NCBI RefSeq assembly: GCF_018691265.1
Contig: NW_024881328.1
Span: 42,945,515 to 43,009,514 of the forward strand
Origin: Tyto alba
Taxonomy: Eukaryota; Chordata; Aves; Strigiformes; Tytonidae
DNA length: 64,000 nucleotides
Direction: 5' to 3'
A program made the position numbers and the translations under genes. A model generated the notes under the pieces. That model was not told where the DNA came from. It did no database searches and saw nothing but the letters and a program-made list of their open reading frames with translations. Of this stretch, positions 36,372-45,659 are shown one piece after another (position 1 is the stretch's first letter; the number at the start of each line of letters is the position of its first letter).

Positions 36372-38913
36372 GTTAGTTTAGCCCAGTATTTATTTTCCTT
36401 CCAGCCCCCAAAAACTTCCCCTGGTTTTTACCAGTGTCAACCTAAGACATTCCCCCCACCTTGCCCTCAGCCTCTGCTGGTCTGGGCAGATGTTTGCTGA
36501 CGTGGTGGAGGGAGGGAGTCAGACCCCAGATGCTCTCTACCCTTCCTCCTGTGAAAGTTTATGCTGTGGAGTTATTTTTACCAGGAAATCCAGCTGTGGT
36601 CAGGCCTCTTCTGGCAGCTGCCCAGCTCCGGGGATGAGGACCACCGATCGCCACCACCACTACCACGCACTGTGCCGACCTCCCTGCCAGGTACCCCCCC
36701 CTGTCCCCCCAGCATCCCCACTGCCACCCAGCATCCCCCCACATCAGCATCAGTTGCAAAAGTGCCAAGACCCGGGGCTGGGCTGGTGGTGAGGCAGCAG
36801 TGTCCTGCGGATGCCACCAGCACCCTGCTCCCTGCCCGGCCCGCCGTTTCCAGTGCAAACACCCACAGTGGCATTTCTGCTCTGGGCCATGTGCCACTCA
36901 CAACAGCCAGCGGGCCTGAGTCACCGGTAATGTTTCATTAAGGCTTGACTGTATCACTCTGGATTTTGGGGAGGGAAGTGGGAGGGATGGGAAGCGGCCA
37001 AGGGGCAGAGAAGCAGCTGAACGTCACCAGGATAATTTAAAGGACTGGGAGTTTTAAACTGAGGAGGAAGCACAGTGGAGGCACAAGATACAGGAAAGGC
37101 TTTATCTAACAAAAATGGCCCCAACAGCCTCCCATCCCCTCCAGCAAGGGCCGTGGGTAAGATGGGGCAGCAGGGAGGGATGTCCAGGAGACAGCGGTAC
37201 TTTGAATGCAAGTGTGAGCACCCTGGTGATGCTCCAGACCCCAGCCTTCTCTGCTTTGCCCCCCAAAACTTGGTGAAATCAACAGTAGCCACCTGCACTG
37301 AAGGGTAACCCCATTCCAGCCCACCATTTCCCCCTTTGCTTAAGATGACACAGAAGTCAGTCAGATGAGGGAAAAAAAAATGCCACTGGTGCCTTTTCAT
37401 TGTAAAAATCCTTTTTAAAATTAAGAATAAGCATAAAAGTCTTTCCCACCAGAAAGCAATTCTTTCCTTCAGTTCTGCTTGACCCAGGGTCCTGTCTACC
37501 AGTGATGGCCCTAGCAGCATCTCTGCCAGTTATGGTCTATAGCAGGGGTGTACGTTTAGGGAAAGACCAGGAGGACCAGATGAATACACAGTGATACTTT
37601 CCTGGGTACATTTGCCTGTACTTTAGGTAATTTCTGCCTCCTCCAGCTTAAATGACTCGTGCGGTTGCCTTCCATGAGAGCTCTGCTCCAGTTATTGCTT
37701 CTGAGCCCCCACCCCCATGGGTTTGGGACTCCAGCAGTTCAGTTACACACGACACAGAAAAATGCTTCCGCACGACTTACTTGCGCTGCTGATACCCCAG
37801 TCCGCTGGTTTTTGGATGGCTGTGGTCCACCCTGCACCCCGGGTATGAAGAGCTTTGCCGTGCGTCGTGCCCCTGGGTGCACCATGTCAAAACTGCTCCC
37901 TGGGGGTCTGCGGCAGAGGAAGGGGAGCTGCCAGGTTTGCTTAGTAACGTTGATAACAAGCCTCGCAAAAATAACTGTTGTTAGAAAATTCACTCAACAC
38001 GTGTCCCAGGAGAAATGTTTCTGAGGTTATTCATGGCTTGCTTGCTCAGGCTTCCCTGTCCTCTCCAAGGATGCACCTGGAGACTGCTCCAGGCTCCAAA
38101 CTCCCCTCTTCAGGGTCATGTCTTAAGCTCTTGCTCTTGAGAACATGACACTTTCCACTTTCTCTGCAGAAGCCAACGTGCACCCCAGCTCTGCGAAGCA
38201 TCCCCAAACTCATGCAGTCCTTTCTTCGGCGAGCATCATGAATGTTTCCAATGTTTCCCATCCCCACTTTGCTCTGGCAGCCCGAGACCTGCCCAGCAGT
38301 GAATACACTGATATTCAGCAGCCTGTTTCTTCTTTTCTCACTTTGCCGCTTTGTTAGAAAACACCTCTCCTCTGCAAAATCCCACCTGGCTTCTCCTCTC
38401 CCCTGCTCAAGCTCATCAGGAGCTTCTCCATCTCTGCAGGTTTGGGCAGGAGGTCTAACCACCCCTCAGCATCCTTGCTCTGCAGTGGGGGGAAAACCCC
38501 TGTCCCGTACACCCAGCTCTATGCAGGCTGTCGAAAATCAGGAAATTCAGCACTGCCTATTCCCTGAAAAAAGCAGTTCAGCTGCCATACCTTTCACAAC
38601 GGAGCTTTTGCCGAGCGGACACACTGGCACCACGCTCCTGCCCATTCACCACAAGATGCTTCAGGCAGCATAAAATAAAAACTAGTCACCAACATAACAA
38701 TTACCTACATAAATACCTATATAGCCACACTGGAATTCATAACCTGCTTGCTGTCAGATATTAAAACCCAGGCCTGCGAGTCCCTTCCCTGTGGTGCTGC
38801 CGATCTGCAGAAAAATAAGAGGATGAGAAAAAAAGAAGGAGGTATGATGGGAGAATGGATTTCAGCTTGGGAACATCTGAGCAGAAACGTGAGCTGGTGG
38901 TCTGCAAGGATCC

Positions 38914-39037
38914 CAGTATTTTATCTGCTGTTTCTTTAGATTTTATTCCTGTTCTGGGAAAACTGGGAAAAAGCAGTATTTTATCTACTATCTGTTTCTT
39001 TAGATTTTATTCCTGTTCTGGGAAAAGTGGGAAAAAG
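38914..39037 (+). repeat. 60/64-bp tandem duplication
   Basis: Unit 1 (38914-38973) and unit 2 (38974-39037) both run CAGTATTTTATCT ... GTTTCTTTAGATTTTATTCC ... TTCTGGGAAAA ... GGGAAAAAG. Unit 2 differs by a 4-base insertion (CTACTATCTG versus CTGCTG) and one C-to-G change, so the copies are about 97% identical outside the indel. This indicates recent slippage or unequal exchange. Each copy has a TTTCTTTAG acceptor-like word. Confidence 0.92.
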
Positions 39038-39225
39038 TGTATCAGGGATCAAATGTCCCCCATCTGGCAAATAAAAAGTCAAACATTTTATTTTGCTAAA
39101 ATTGAAAGATTTCATCTCTGTCTCAGCATTAGAGTAATTTCCATTTCAAAAGTATGCTGTGATTTTGAAATGAAAATTCAGACCATCGCATCCCCAAAGG
39201 CTAAAGTGGGATGTTTTGACAAACC

Positions 39226-39250
39226 TTTCTTTTTTTTTTTTTTCTTTTTT
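39226..39250. repeat. Poly-T tract
   Basis: T14 (39230-39243), C, T6. Low complexity; the frames crossing it show runs of Phe/Lys as artefacts. Confidence 0.85.
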
Positions 39251-39581
39251 CACCTCTAGGGCCCTTTTGACTGAAATCAATATATTTCTGCAGCAAGCTT
39301 TACATTTGACAAGCAGCAACTTTTCACCAGCTAAACATCCCCTTAAATCTTCATCAGACAAGCTGCAGAGTTGTGGCCTCCTTCTCGAAGTCCCTCTGCC
39401 CTTGGATGCACTTTACTCCATCCTTACTGCTTATTCCTCAAAGATGTTGTCTGGCAATCCACACACACGTGCCTCTCATTAGCACTTAATACATAGCAAG
39501 AGGAGATTATACCTATTTCTCCCATCCAAAATAATCTTCTAATGTTTGAAAATAAATTGCACTAATATGTACCAGCAGGTG

Positions 39582-39648
39582 TTACCTCTTCAATGTTGTC
39601 TTGTTTGTAGCCAGTCACAAGACAACATTCTCATAACATCAGAGGTAA
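39582..39648. repeat. Hairpin with two perfect 13-base arms
   Basis: AATGTTGTCTTGT (39592-39604) and its exact reverse complement ACAAGACAACATT (39617-39629) flank a 12-base loop. Outside them TTACCTCT (39582-39589) pairs with AGAGGTAA (39641-39648) across an asymmetric 2/11-base bulge. Weaker complementarity continues outward (AATATGTACCA against TGGCACTTATT), and the 11-mer CTAATATGTAC occurs as a direct repeat at 39562-39572 and 39686-39696. It could be a microRNA-like precursor, a small non-autonomous transposon relic, or a bare palindrome. No T-run terminator follows. Confidence 0.75.
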
Positions 39649-42600
39649 GCAGATGGCACTTATTAATTTACATTGCAAATATACTCTAATATGTACATTG
39701 AAAAACCAGTTCTGTGGGAGGCAGCTTTACCTGGCTCACAGAGTACATCACAGCACAAACACTCCACCTGAGATGAGAAACGGTGCTGGAAGAGCACTGT
39801 CCCATCGGCTTCACTCATGCTGAAAAAAACCTGATTTTCCTAGCCCTGAAACAGTGCTCTTTCTCAATTATTATTTTGTTAATTGTTTCTTTTGGTGCAA
39901 ACTGTGTCGCAGCAAAGCTGGTGATCTGGGCGCATAGAGCACGACACCACGGCACAGAGCTGGGGACTCAGAGGGCTCCCTTCGGAGCATTGTTCTGGAA
40001 CAGCACTCAGAAAGTGAGGAAAATCGGAAAAACAAACCAGGATGCTGTGTTCTTTTTCTGCAAGAAGAGATGTTGCACATTAAATACACACCTCCCGTCC
40101 ACCCGGGTGACCTCCAGGTGCAGCAAAGCTGCTGTCACCAAGACCTCTAAACTAAGGTTAGAGATTTCATCCTTTGGCAGCACTCTGTGAGACGTATATA
40201 TCTAACACTATAGATCTATACGAACGTTTAAACAGGCATGCACGTACGCACTGATACAGATACCTCAGGCTCCCTCAAGCTTCCTAAGGTGGTGATGTGC
40301 AGCGTGGTCCCGTCCCCTTCCATCTCCCTCCTCTGATTTCCCGTGGAGGATCTGTGCCTCAGGGGCAACATGTGCTATTTTTTATAGCGGCAGTAAAGGA
40401 GTTACACCAGAGGAACAAAGGCATTTTGCACCCCCTTGGAGGCCTATTTCCACAGGTGTCAATCAGTGCCCCAGGCACCAAACTGGAGAAAATTACACCC
40501 GAAGTTATTAGAGGCAGCAAGACTCCAGGCAGCATGAACACAGCATATGTCCAAAAGTAAACAGATTGCATGAAACTTTTCTAACATGCTGAGAGGCCAT
40601 CAGTGCCGAAATCGCTGTTCCTGAGATGTGGAGCTGACTGCAGGGAGAGGAACGTGTGGTGGGAAGGAGCTGCTGGTGCTGTTTGTTCCTCTTGCTGTGG
40701 AGCAGTGTCCACATTTGCAGCTCCATTGGTGGCTCTGCTGAAGCACGTGCTGACCCACCACACGGCAAGCAGGGACGCATAGGCATGCAGGGACTGAAGT
40801 GCTTGCAAAGCGTGTGAAGTATCTGCTCAGCCAGGCCACCCATCAAATCCTGTTCCAGTAATGCTCGTGGCTGGATGGAGAATTATCAACACAGATGGAC
40901 TTAGACTAAAATAGCTCTGTCCCGTCTCCCCTTCCCACCCCCTGCTTCTATCTTCTGCAAACCGACACAGTTGAAAATTGTTGACTAGCTTTCTGGAAGA
41001 GGCACAACTAAATTGGCAGCAAAGTGAACCCAACATCTCCGAGGAAATCAAAGAGATGTAACTTTTGGTTCAAGGTGTCTCAGAGGTCCTGAGTGGGGGG
41101 AGCAGCAGCTCAGCCTACTCGCTACAGACACCATAGCTGCAAAACTCAGCCCAGCTCCGAAGGCTGTGGCAAGGGAGAAGGGCAGCCCCAGGGCCGCAGC
41201 GTAGCCTCTAACACATAACCTGCCATCCACACACAACAACAACACCACAAGACACAACATCCAGCCTGTCTGGCAATCTCTCTCCGTGCCTAATACAAGG
41301 GCTCACCCCGAAATACAGCTCCCACCCATCCTGTTTGGAGCCCTTGCCGCTCTGGTCCATCCTTGGCTCGTGGCAGGATCATGCCAAGCTGTGGAAGCCC
41401 ACCACGGGAGGTAGGCACCTCACACACCCGGCTCCACCCTGCTCCTGGACCCCCCCTTTGACAACTCATGAGGCAGACACGGGCTTGGGGCACCCACAAA
41501 ACGGTGGCAAGGGCCCTGCCCTGCCTCGCGGGGCTCTAGCAGCGCTGTGTACTGGAGATGCTGTGTGCCCACACAGAAGTCATGCGATGGGAAGGGCGAG
41601 GGTCCTGGGGGAAGGGGGCCCCGGGGGAGCTGTGAGCTGAACCCAGTGGGGAGCAGCGCAAGACAATAGGTGCCTCTGTTCCAAAAATAGCTGGCAATGT
41701 GGATGCTTTCCAAGGAGAAACCCAAACCTGGAGCGTGCACGAGGCAGGCAGCGGCATGTTGGATGCCAGAGGAGCTGGACAGGCACATTTCAGAAAGCCA
41801 AACAAGCACGCCGACAAATAGGTAACGTGGCAGCCAGAGACCTGAATGAGCAGGTGGTGAAACTGCACGTCTTGCTGAAAGGCACGTTGGGCTTGGAAAC
41901 TGGTCGTGCAAGGCTGCCAGGGAGCCTGCCCGGCACCCCGCTCCTTTGGAGAGACTCAGACACGTTCCCTTCCCTCATGGCGGGACAGGCTGGCCAAGCA
42001 CTGCGAGCTTGGTCCCACCATGACCACCTCGTCGTGCTCCACTCCTCTCCCCACTCTCCTTCGGTGGGTTCCTGCAGCGCTTCCAAGAGGGAGGGATGTG
42101 CAATGGTCCCACTCCCATAGTTGAGGTTCTTATCTCTTTCCCAGGCACTGAACCAGGAGCAGTGCCAGATGGCAGGGTGGACCTGAACCTGGCAGGGCAT
42201 GGAGAGCTTACGGAGCTGCTGCTTATCTTACGTGGGCTCAAGATGCACAGCTCCTGTGACTGAAACCGCGTCCGTCCCTTGATGCTGCAGAGCAGTGCCA
42301 GCCCTGGGGCTGCAACGTGCCCTCGGATTTAGGGGGATCATTTCTTGCGTCCCACAGCACCAGGCTCAGTGGGAGACCGAGGGATAGATGGAGCAGAAGT
42401 GCCAGATGCCAACACTGCGGCTGACTCGCTCCAGACACATGGGCCTGATATTCCCACACAGGAGCAACAAGAGCATCCCAGCTGCCTTACACTGCCACCA
42501 CGCTTTGAGAGGCTGCCTCTTCCCCTCCCCGTGCTGGCTCCCATTCTCTCCATCTCCCCCACCCGGTGCTCACTGGGTGCTTGGCCACAACCTCCGGCTT

Positions 42601-42748
42601 GTGCTTGTGACCCTGGGGACTTCCCGAGTCACCCTGCTGAGTGCTGGCGATGTCCAACCATAGCCAGGTAGGTCAGCACAGTGAAAGTATTGCTTCTAGC
42701 TCACCTCCCCAGTGTTACCTGCGTTCAGCAATTGCTGTGAGCTCTAAG

Positions 42749-42761
42749 AAAAAAAAAAAAA
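42749..42761. repeat. 13-base poly-A
   Basis: A13 followed by GAAAAATG. Confidence 0.8.
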
Positions 42762-42946
42762 GAAAAATGTCAGAAGCCTGTGTTAAAAAGTACAGAAGGA
42801 AGACTTAAACAATTCAGAAGTAAGACTTGGGTTCATTGTGCCTTTTGAAAGAGCCTTCTGCCGTTTCAGCCTGCGTGAGTCCCAGCTGCAGGGTCTTCCC
42901 CGCAAGCAGAGGAACAGAAGTGCTCCTGCTCGCTCCTCTCTTTCAG

Positions 42947-43255
42947 ACAAAACCAGACGTACTGATGGAGGTGGCTCAGCAAATATTGCAGGCTTTGGGG
43001 TGAGCGTGCAACCTTCTGCAGCACGACATGCACAACAAAGTCTGCCACCCTACAGTTCAAGTGGGACAATCTCTAGTGTACATGCTGCTCGGTTGCTGTC
43101 AGACAGATTGTGCAGATGTAGTTTCTTTCCTGGAGTTCACAGGACAGATGCAGCCATACGAGCAGCTTCCTGTTGATGCAGATGCTCTGGCTCTTTACCG
43201 AAGTTGTTCTCCAACAAATATTGTTAAAGCCTGTTCAAAATCTAGGTGCAAAATT
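42947..43255 (+). pseudogene. Possible exon or gene-relic fragment
   Basis: A pyrimidine-rich acceptor (CTCGCTCCTCTCTTTCAG) precedes 53 bases, 42947-42999, that read TKPDVLMEVAQQILQAL and end at GG|GTGAGC, a usable donor. In the same frame after one TGA, a further 80 codons stay open to 43255. They include a Cys-rich stretch and MQPYEQLPVDADALALY, with the overall look of protein sequence. I cannot assign a family. It may be a single small exon, an interrupted retrocopy (no poly-A follows), or chance. Alternative frames across the same bases are also open. Confidence 0.18.
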
Positions 43256-43517
43256 TAAGTGCCTGGGCACTGTGGCATCACATCATCCCTGCCTGATCTA
43301 AAATCCACATGCCATCAGGTCTGAGGAAGGGGAGCCCGAGATCCGGGGCAGAGCCTGCCCGCTGTCCCCTGGATCTGCAGGACCCGAGCGATGGGAGAAC
43401 ATCACCCACGCCTGCAGAGTCTGCACTTGGGAGAGGAAATTCACTCCAGCTGCCAGCTCTGGGTGATAAGACAATCTCCCTTCATCTCTTACTGCCACTT
43501 GCTCCACCCTTTCATTC

Positions 43518-43539
43518 TTTTTTTTTTTTTTTTTCCCCC
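43518..43539. repeat. T17C5 run
   Basis: Seventeen T followed by five C and GG, an uninterrupted pyrimidine tract of 22 bases extended on the left by TTTCATTC. Confidence 0.85.
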
Positions 43540-43885
43540 GGTTGCACCCAAAAGCCTGGGCTCCCCAGCGTTCCATACCCTGCTCTGCATTCTCCCCTGA
43601 TTACACTGCGTCACATTGACGTCAGGGAGGCAGCGAGGGGCACGTTAATGGGGCTTCTTTCATAACCTGCCTGCCCCGAGGGCACTCGTTAAATGTTGGG
43701 GCTGCGTGATAACGTAGGTAACGGCACCCGGGACCGATTGCGAGCAGTCCCGAGGGAACCCACACTGGTTTTTCCACACAGCCTCCCTGCCAGACCAGGA
43801 ACAGAGCAAACACACTGAGAAAGGAGGCTGGAAAAGGGCAGGTACCCGTCTTGGCTGGTGGGGCTCAGGGTGCACGCACAAGGCA

Positions 43886-44140
43886 GTTTGCAGCAGCGAT
43901 TTCTTCGTGCATTGCTGAGCTGGCCAGCACCCATACAGGGGGAATCACTTCTGGAAAGTGAAAAACATTGGTTTAAAACTCCGGTTGTTGCAGACTTTGG
44001 AATTTGGCATAGTCATTTTTGCAGGCCTGGGGTTTTTTTGGTGTTGTCATGATCGTTTGGTTGTGGGAGATGACAGCTTCTGGTCAACAGACCACATCGT
44101 GGTCTGGGTTTTATTCGGATGGACTCCGACAGAAATTCCC
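43886..44140 (+). repeat. Duplicated unit, copy 1 (255 bp)
   Basis: Aligns end to end with 45398-45659 with about 12 substitutions (9 transitions and 3 transversions by eye), a 1-base difference in a G/T run, and an 8-base difference. Homology stops sharply on both sides, so this is a dispersed unit and not part of a larger tandem repeat. It contains AGACCAC-ATC-GTGGTCT, a perfect 7-bp-arm palindrome. I match it to no known repeat consensus. It could be a solo LTR fragment, a low-copy bird repeat or a local transposed duplication. Confidence 0.9.
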
Positions 44141-44475
44141 CATGAGAGGTTACAGGCTGCCAGGAAGGGCCATGCAAAAAGCCAGAGGGTGGGGACAGGG
44201 CAGTCCACCCAGATCTGTGGGGCAGATCCCCACTGCCAAACTCAGCAGGGCAGCTCCAGGGGCTGCACAGGACTCTGCATCCATCCTGGGGCAAAAGATC
44301 CGAGGTCTGTCCATAAGACTCTGGCTTGGGCAATACTTCTTACTTATCCATCCCAGTGTGCCGGCTCAGTGCTCAGCAGTGGGTATTGGCACATCAGGAG
44401 CACATTCTCAGGTTAGACACAAGGACGGGTCTTCAATTTTGACATTTCCCTTTAGCTCAAGCATCTTCGGGGGGG

Positions 44476-44492
44476 AAAAAAAAAAAAAAAAA
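44476..44492. repeat. 17-base poly-A after G7
   Basis: GGGGGGG followed by A17, then TCAACAAAAAAAATC. Homopurine tract of 24 bases. Confidence 0.85.
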
Positions 44493-44784
44493 TCAACAAA
44501 AAAAATCTTTAAGAGTTCCCCAGCCCTGCCTCCTCTTTGCTGGAAAACAAGAAGGATTACCTCAGCTGCTGGATTTCTCTTGCTCAAGGAGAGTTGTTTA
44601 TAGTAACTCCTGGCATGGCTGAATGTTAAATGCTGGCCCAGCCTGGGTTTCAAGAAGCCCAGGTTTAGGGAAGAGGGCATAAATTTGGGCCTTGTTTTGG
44701 GCCACAACCCTAATTTTCAGACTTTGATCTCTCCTTCCCACGTAATGAAAATCCATTTCTTGTCTTTGGGGAGTCTATTGTAGA

Positions 44785-44955
44785 CAGAAGAGACCAGCGT
44801 GGCTTGCATATGGAAAAGAATTATTATGAGTTGCTTTTTAAAACATTTTTTATTGATGTGCTCCCGGTCTCCTGTTTGCTGGTGGGTAATTAAGTCAATT
44901 AACAAGCATCTGTTTATTTATTTCCCTCATTTATGGATGTAAGCAGTTTGGGTAG
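44785..44955. promoter_or_regulatory. AT-rich candidate conserved non-coding element
   Basis: Contains CTTGCATATGG, GAATTATTATGAG, TTTTTATTGATG, GGTAATTAAGTCAATTAAC and the Fox-like TGTTTATTTATTTCCC in about 150 bases with one CpG. Stops occur in all frames. The dense array of TAATTA and TGTTTAT cores is what developmental enhancers often show; conservation is untested. Confidence 0.38.
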
Positions 44956-45370
44956 CAGTTTGTAACAAGGGCCTGCTGTAGCTTGCCTGCCGATACATGA
45001 ATATTCAGGCAATCATTTGCCTCTATCTACGGAGACCTGCCTCCCCCGCCTCGGGGGAGCCGGGCACAAGCTCCGGGGTGGGCAGTGGTGGGGCAGGATC
45101 TGCTGGCATGGGGCTGGGATCGGGACAGGGAGCACCCAGGAGCACGGCAGCAGCATGGAGCGCAGAAGATGGAACGCTGCCGTGGCCGGCCCCCCGCCAC
45201 ATTAGGGTCCATCCTGCAGAAAGTGCCTGTCTCTGGTATTTTTCCTGGGTGTAGGCACCCGTAAAATAAGTTCCCTCCTGAACTGCGTTTTGGCAAAGCC
45301 CCTCAGACACTCTTGAAGCCCCATTGGGCTTTGGTGTCCCTCCCGCAGACCAAGGCTTCAGCATCCTTCA

Positions 45371-45387
45371 AAAAAAAAAAAAAAAAA
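45371..45387. repeat. 17-base poly-A next to duplicated unit
   Basis: A17 ends 10 bases before copy 2 of the duplicated unit. The matching position before copy 1 has no A run, so the A-tract is not part of the shared unit. Confidence 0.85.
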
Positions 45388-45397
45388 CCTGGCTTTG

Positions 45398-45659
45398 GTT
45401 TGCAGCAGTGACTTCTTCGCGCATTGCTGAGCTGGCCAGCACCCATACAGGGGGAATCACTTCTGGAAAGTGAAAAACATTGGTTTAAAACTCCGGCTGA
45501 TGCAGACTTTGGAATTTGGCATAGTCATTTTTGCAGGGCTGGGTTTTTTTGGTGTTGTCGTGATCGTTTGGTTGTGGGAGATGACAGCTTCTGGAGCTCT
45601 GGTCAACAGACCACATCATGGTCTGGGTTTCATCCGGATTGACTCTGACAGAAATTCCC
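45398..45659 (+). repeat. Duplicated unit, copy 2 (262 bp)
   Basis: Second copy of the 43886-44140 unit, in the same orientation, about 95% identical. It carries an 8-base difference where TCTGG is present twice (CTTCTGGAGCTCTGG against CTTCTGG in copy 1). The Cys/Trp-containing frame LLSWPAPIQGESLLESEK is open across the first half of both copies. In copy 2 it stays open longer (73 codons), but no function is implied. Confidence 0.9.

Larger units (their letters stand above)
31351..38900. other. Non-coding background, GC-rich in the middle
   Basis: No supported gene. The 35.6-36.9 kb stretch is GC-rich, and frames of 275, 159, 141, 115 and 113 codons overlap there on both strands, the expected shadow of low stop density. 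C-rich sequence with CCACCACCACTACCACG lies at 36645-36665. AT-rich patches at 34530-34625 (TAATTAGAG, CAGATTAATGTTAAGC) and 37330-37440 (CTTTTTAAAATTAAGAATAAGC) look regulatory by composition only. Confidence 0.5.
39038..43880. other. Non-coding background
   Basis: No supported gene. The 39480-40210 segment is AT-rich and holds the hairpin. 41300-42650 is GC-rich with overlapping frames on both strands (163, 136, 112 and 108 codons), again a stop-depletion shadow. A 16-base alternating tract GCATGCACGTACGCAC lies at 40236-40251. Confidence 0.5.
44141..45397. other. Spacer between the two duplicated units
   Basis: About 1.26 kb of unique-looking sequence. It contains an A17 run (44476-44492), an AT-rich block at 44790-44960 and a GC-rich part at 45040-45200. 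No retroviral coding motif, primer-binding site or polypurine tract is recognisable at its ends, so it does not look like the body of an LTR element. Confidence 0.5.

Noticed and set aside
44019..44603. 194-codon frame overlapping the duplicated unit
   Set aside because: The frame is not preserved in the second copy and includes a Lys run encoded by poly-A.
43886..45659. Complete LTR retroelement with the duplicated units as LTRs
   Set aside because: No TG/CA termini at the homology edges, no matching target-site duplication, no primer-binding site or polypurine tract, and no viral coding motif in the spacer.
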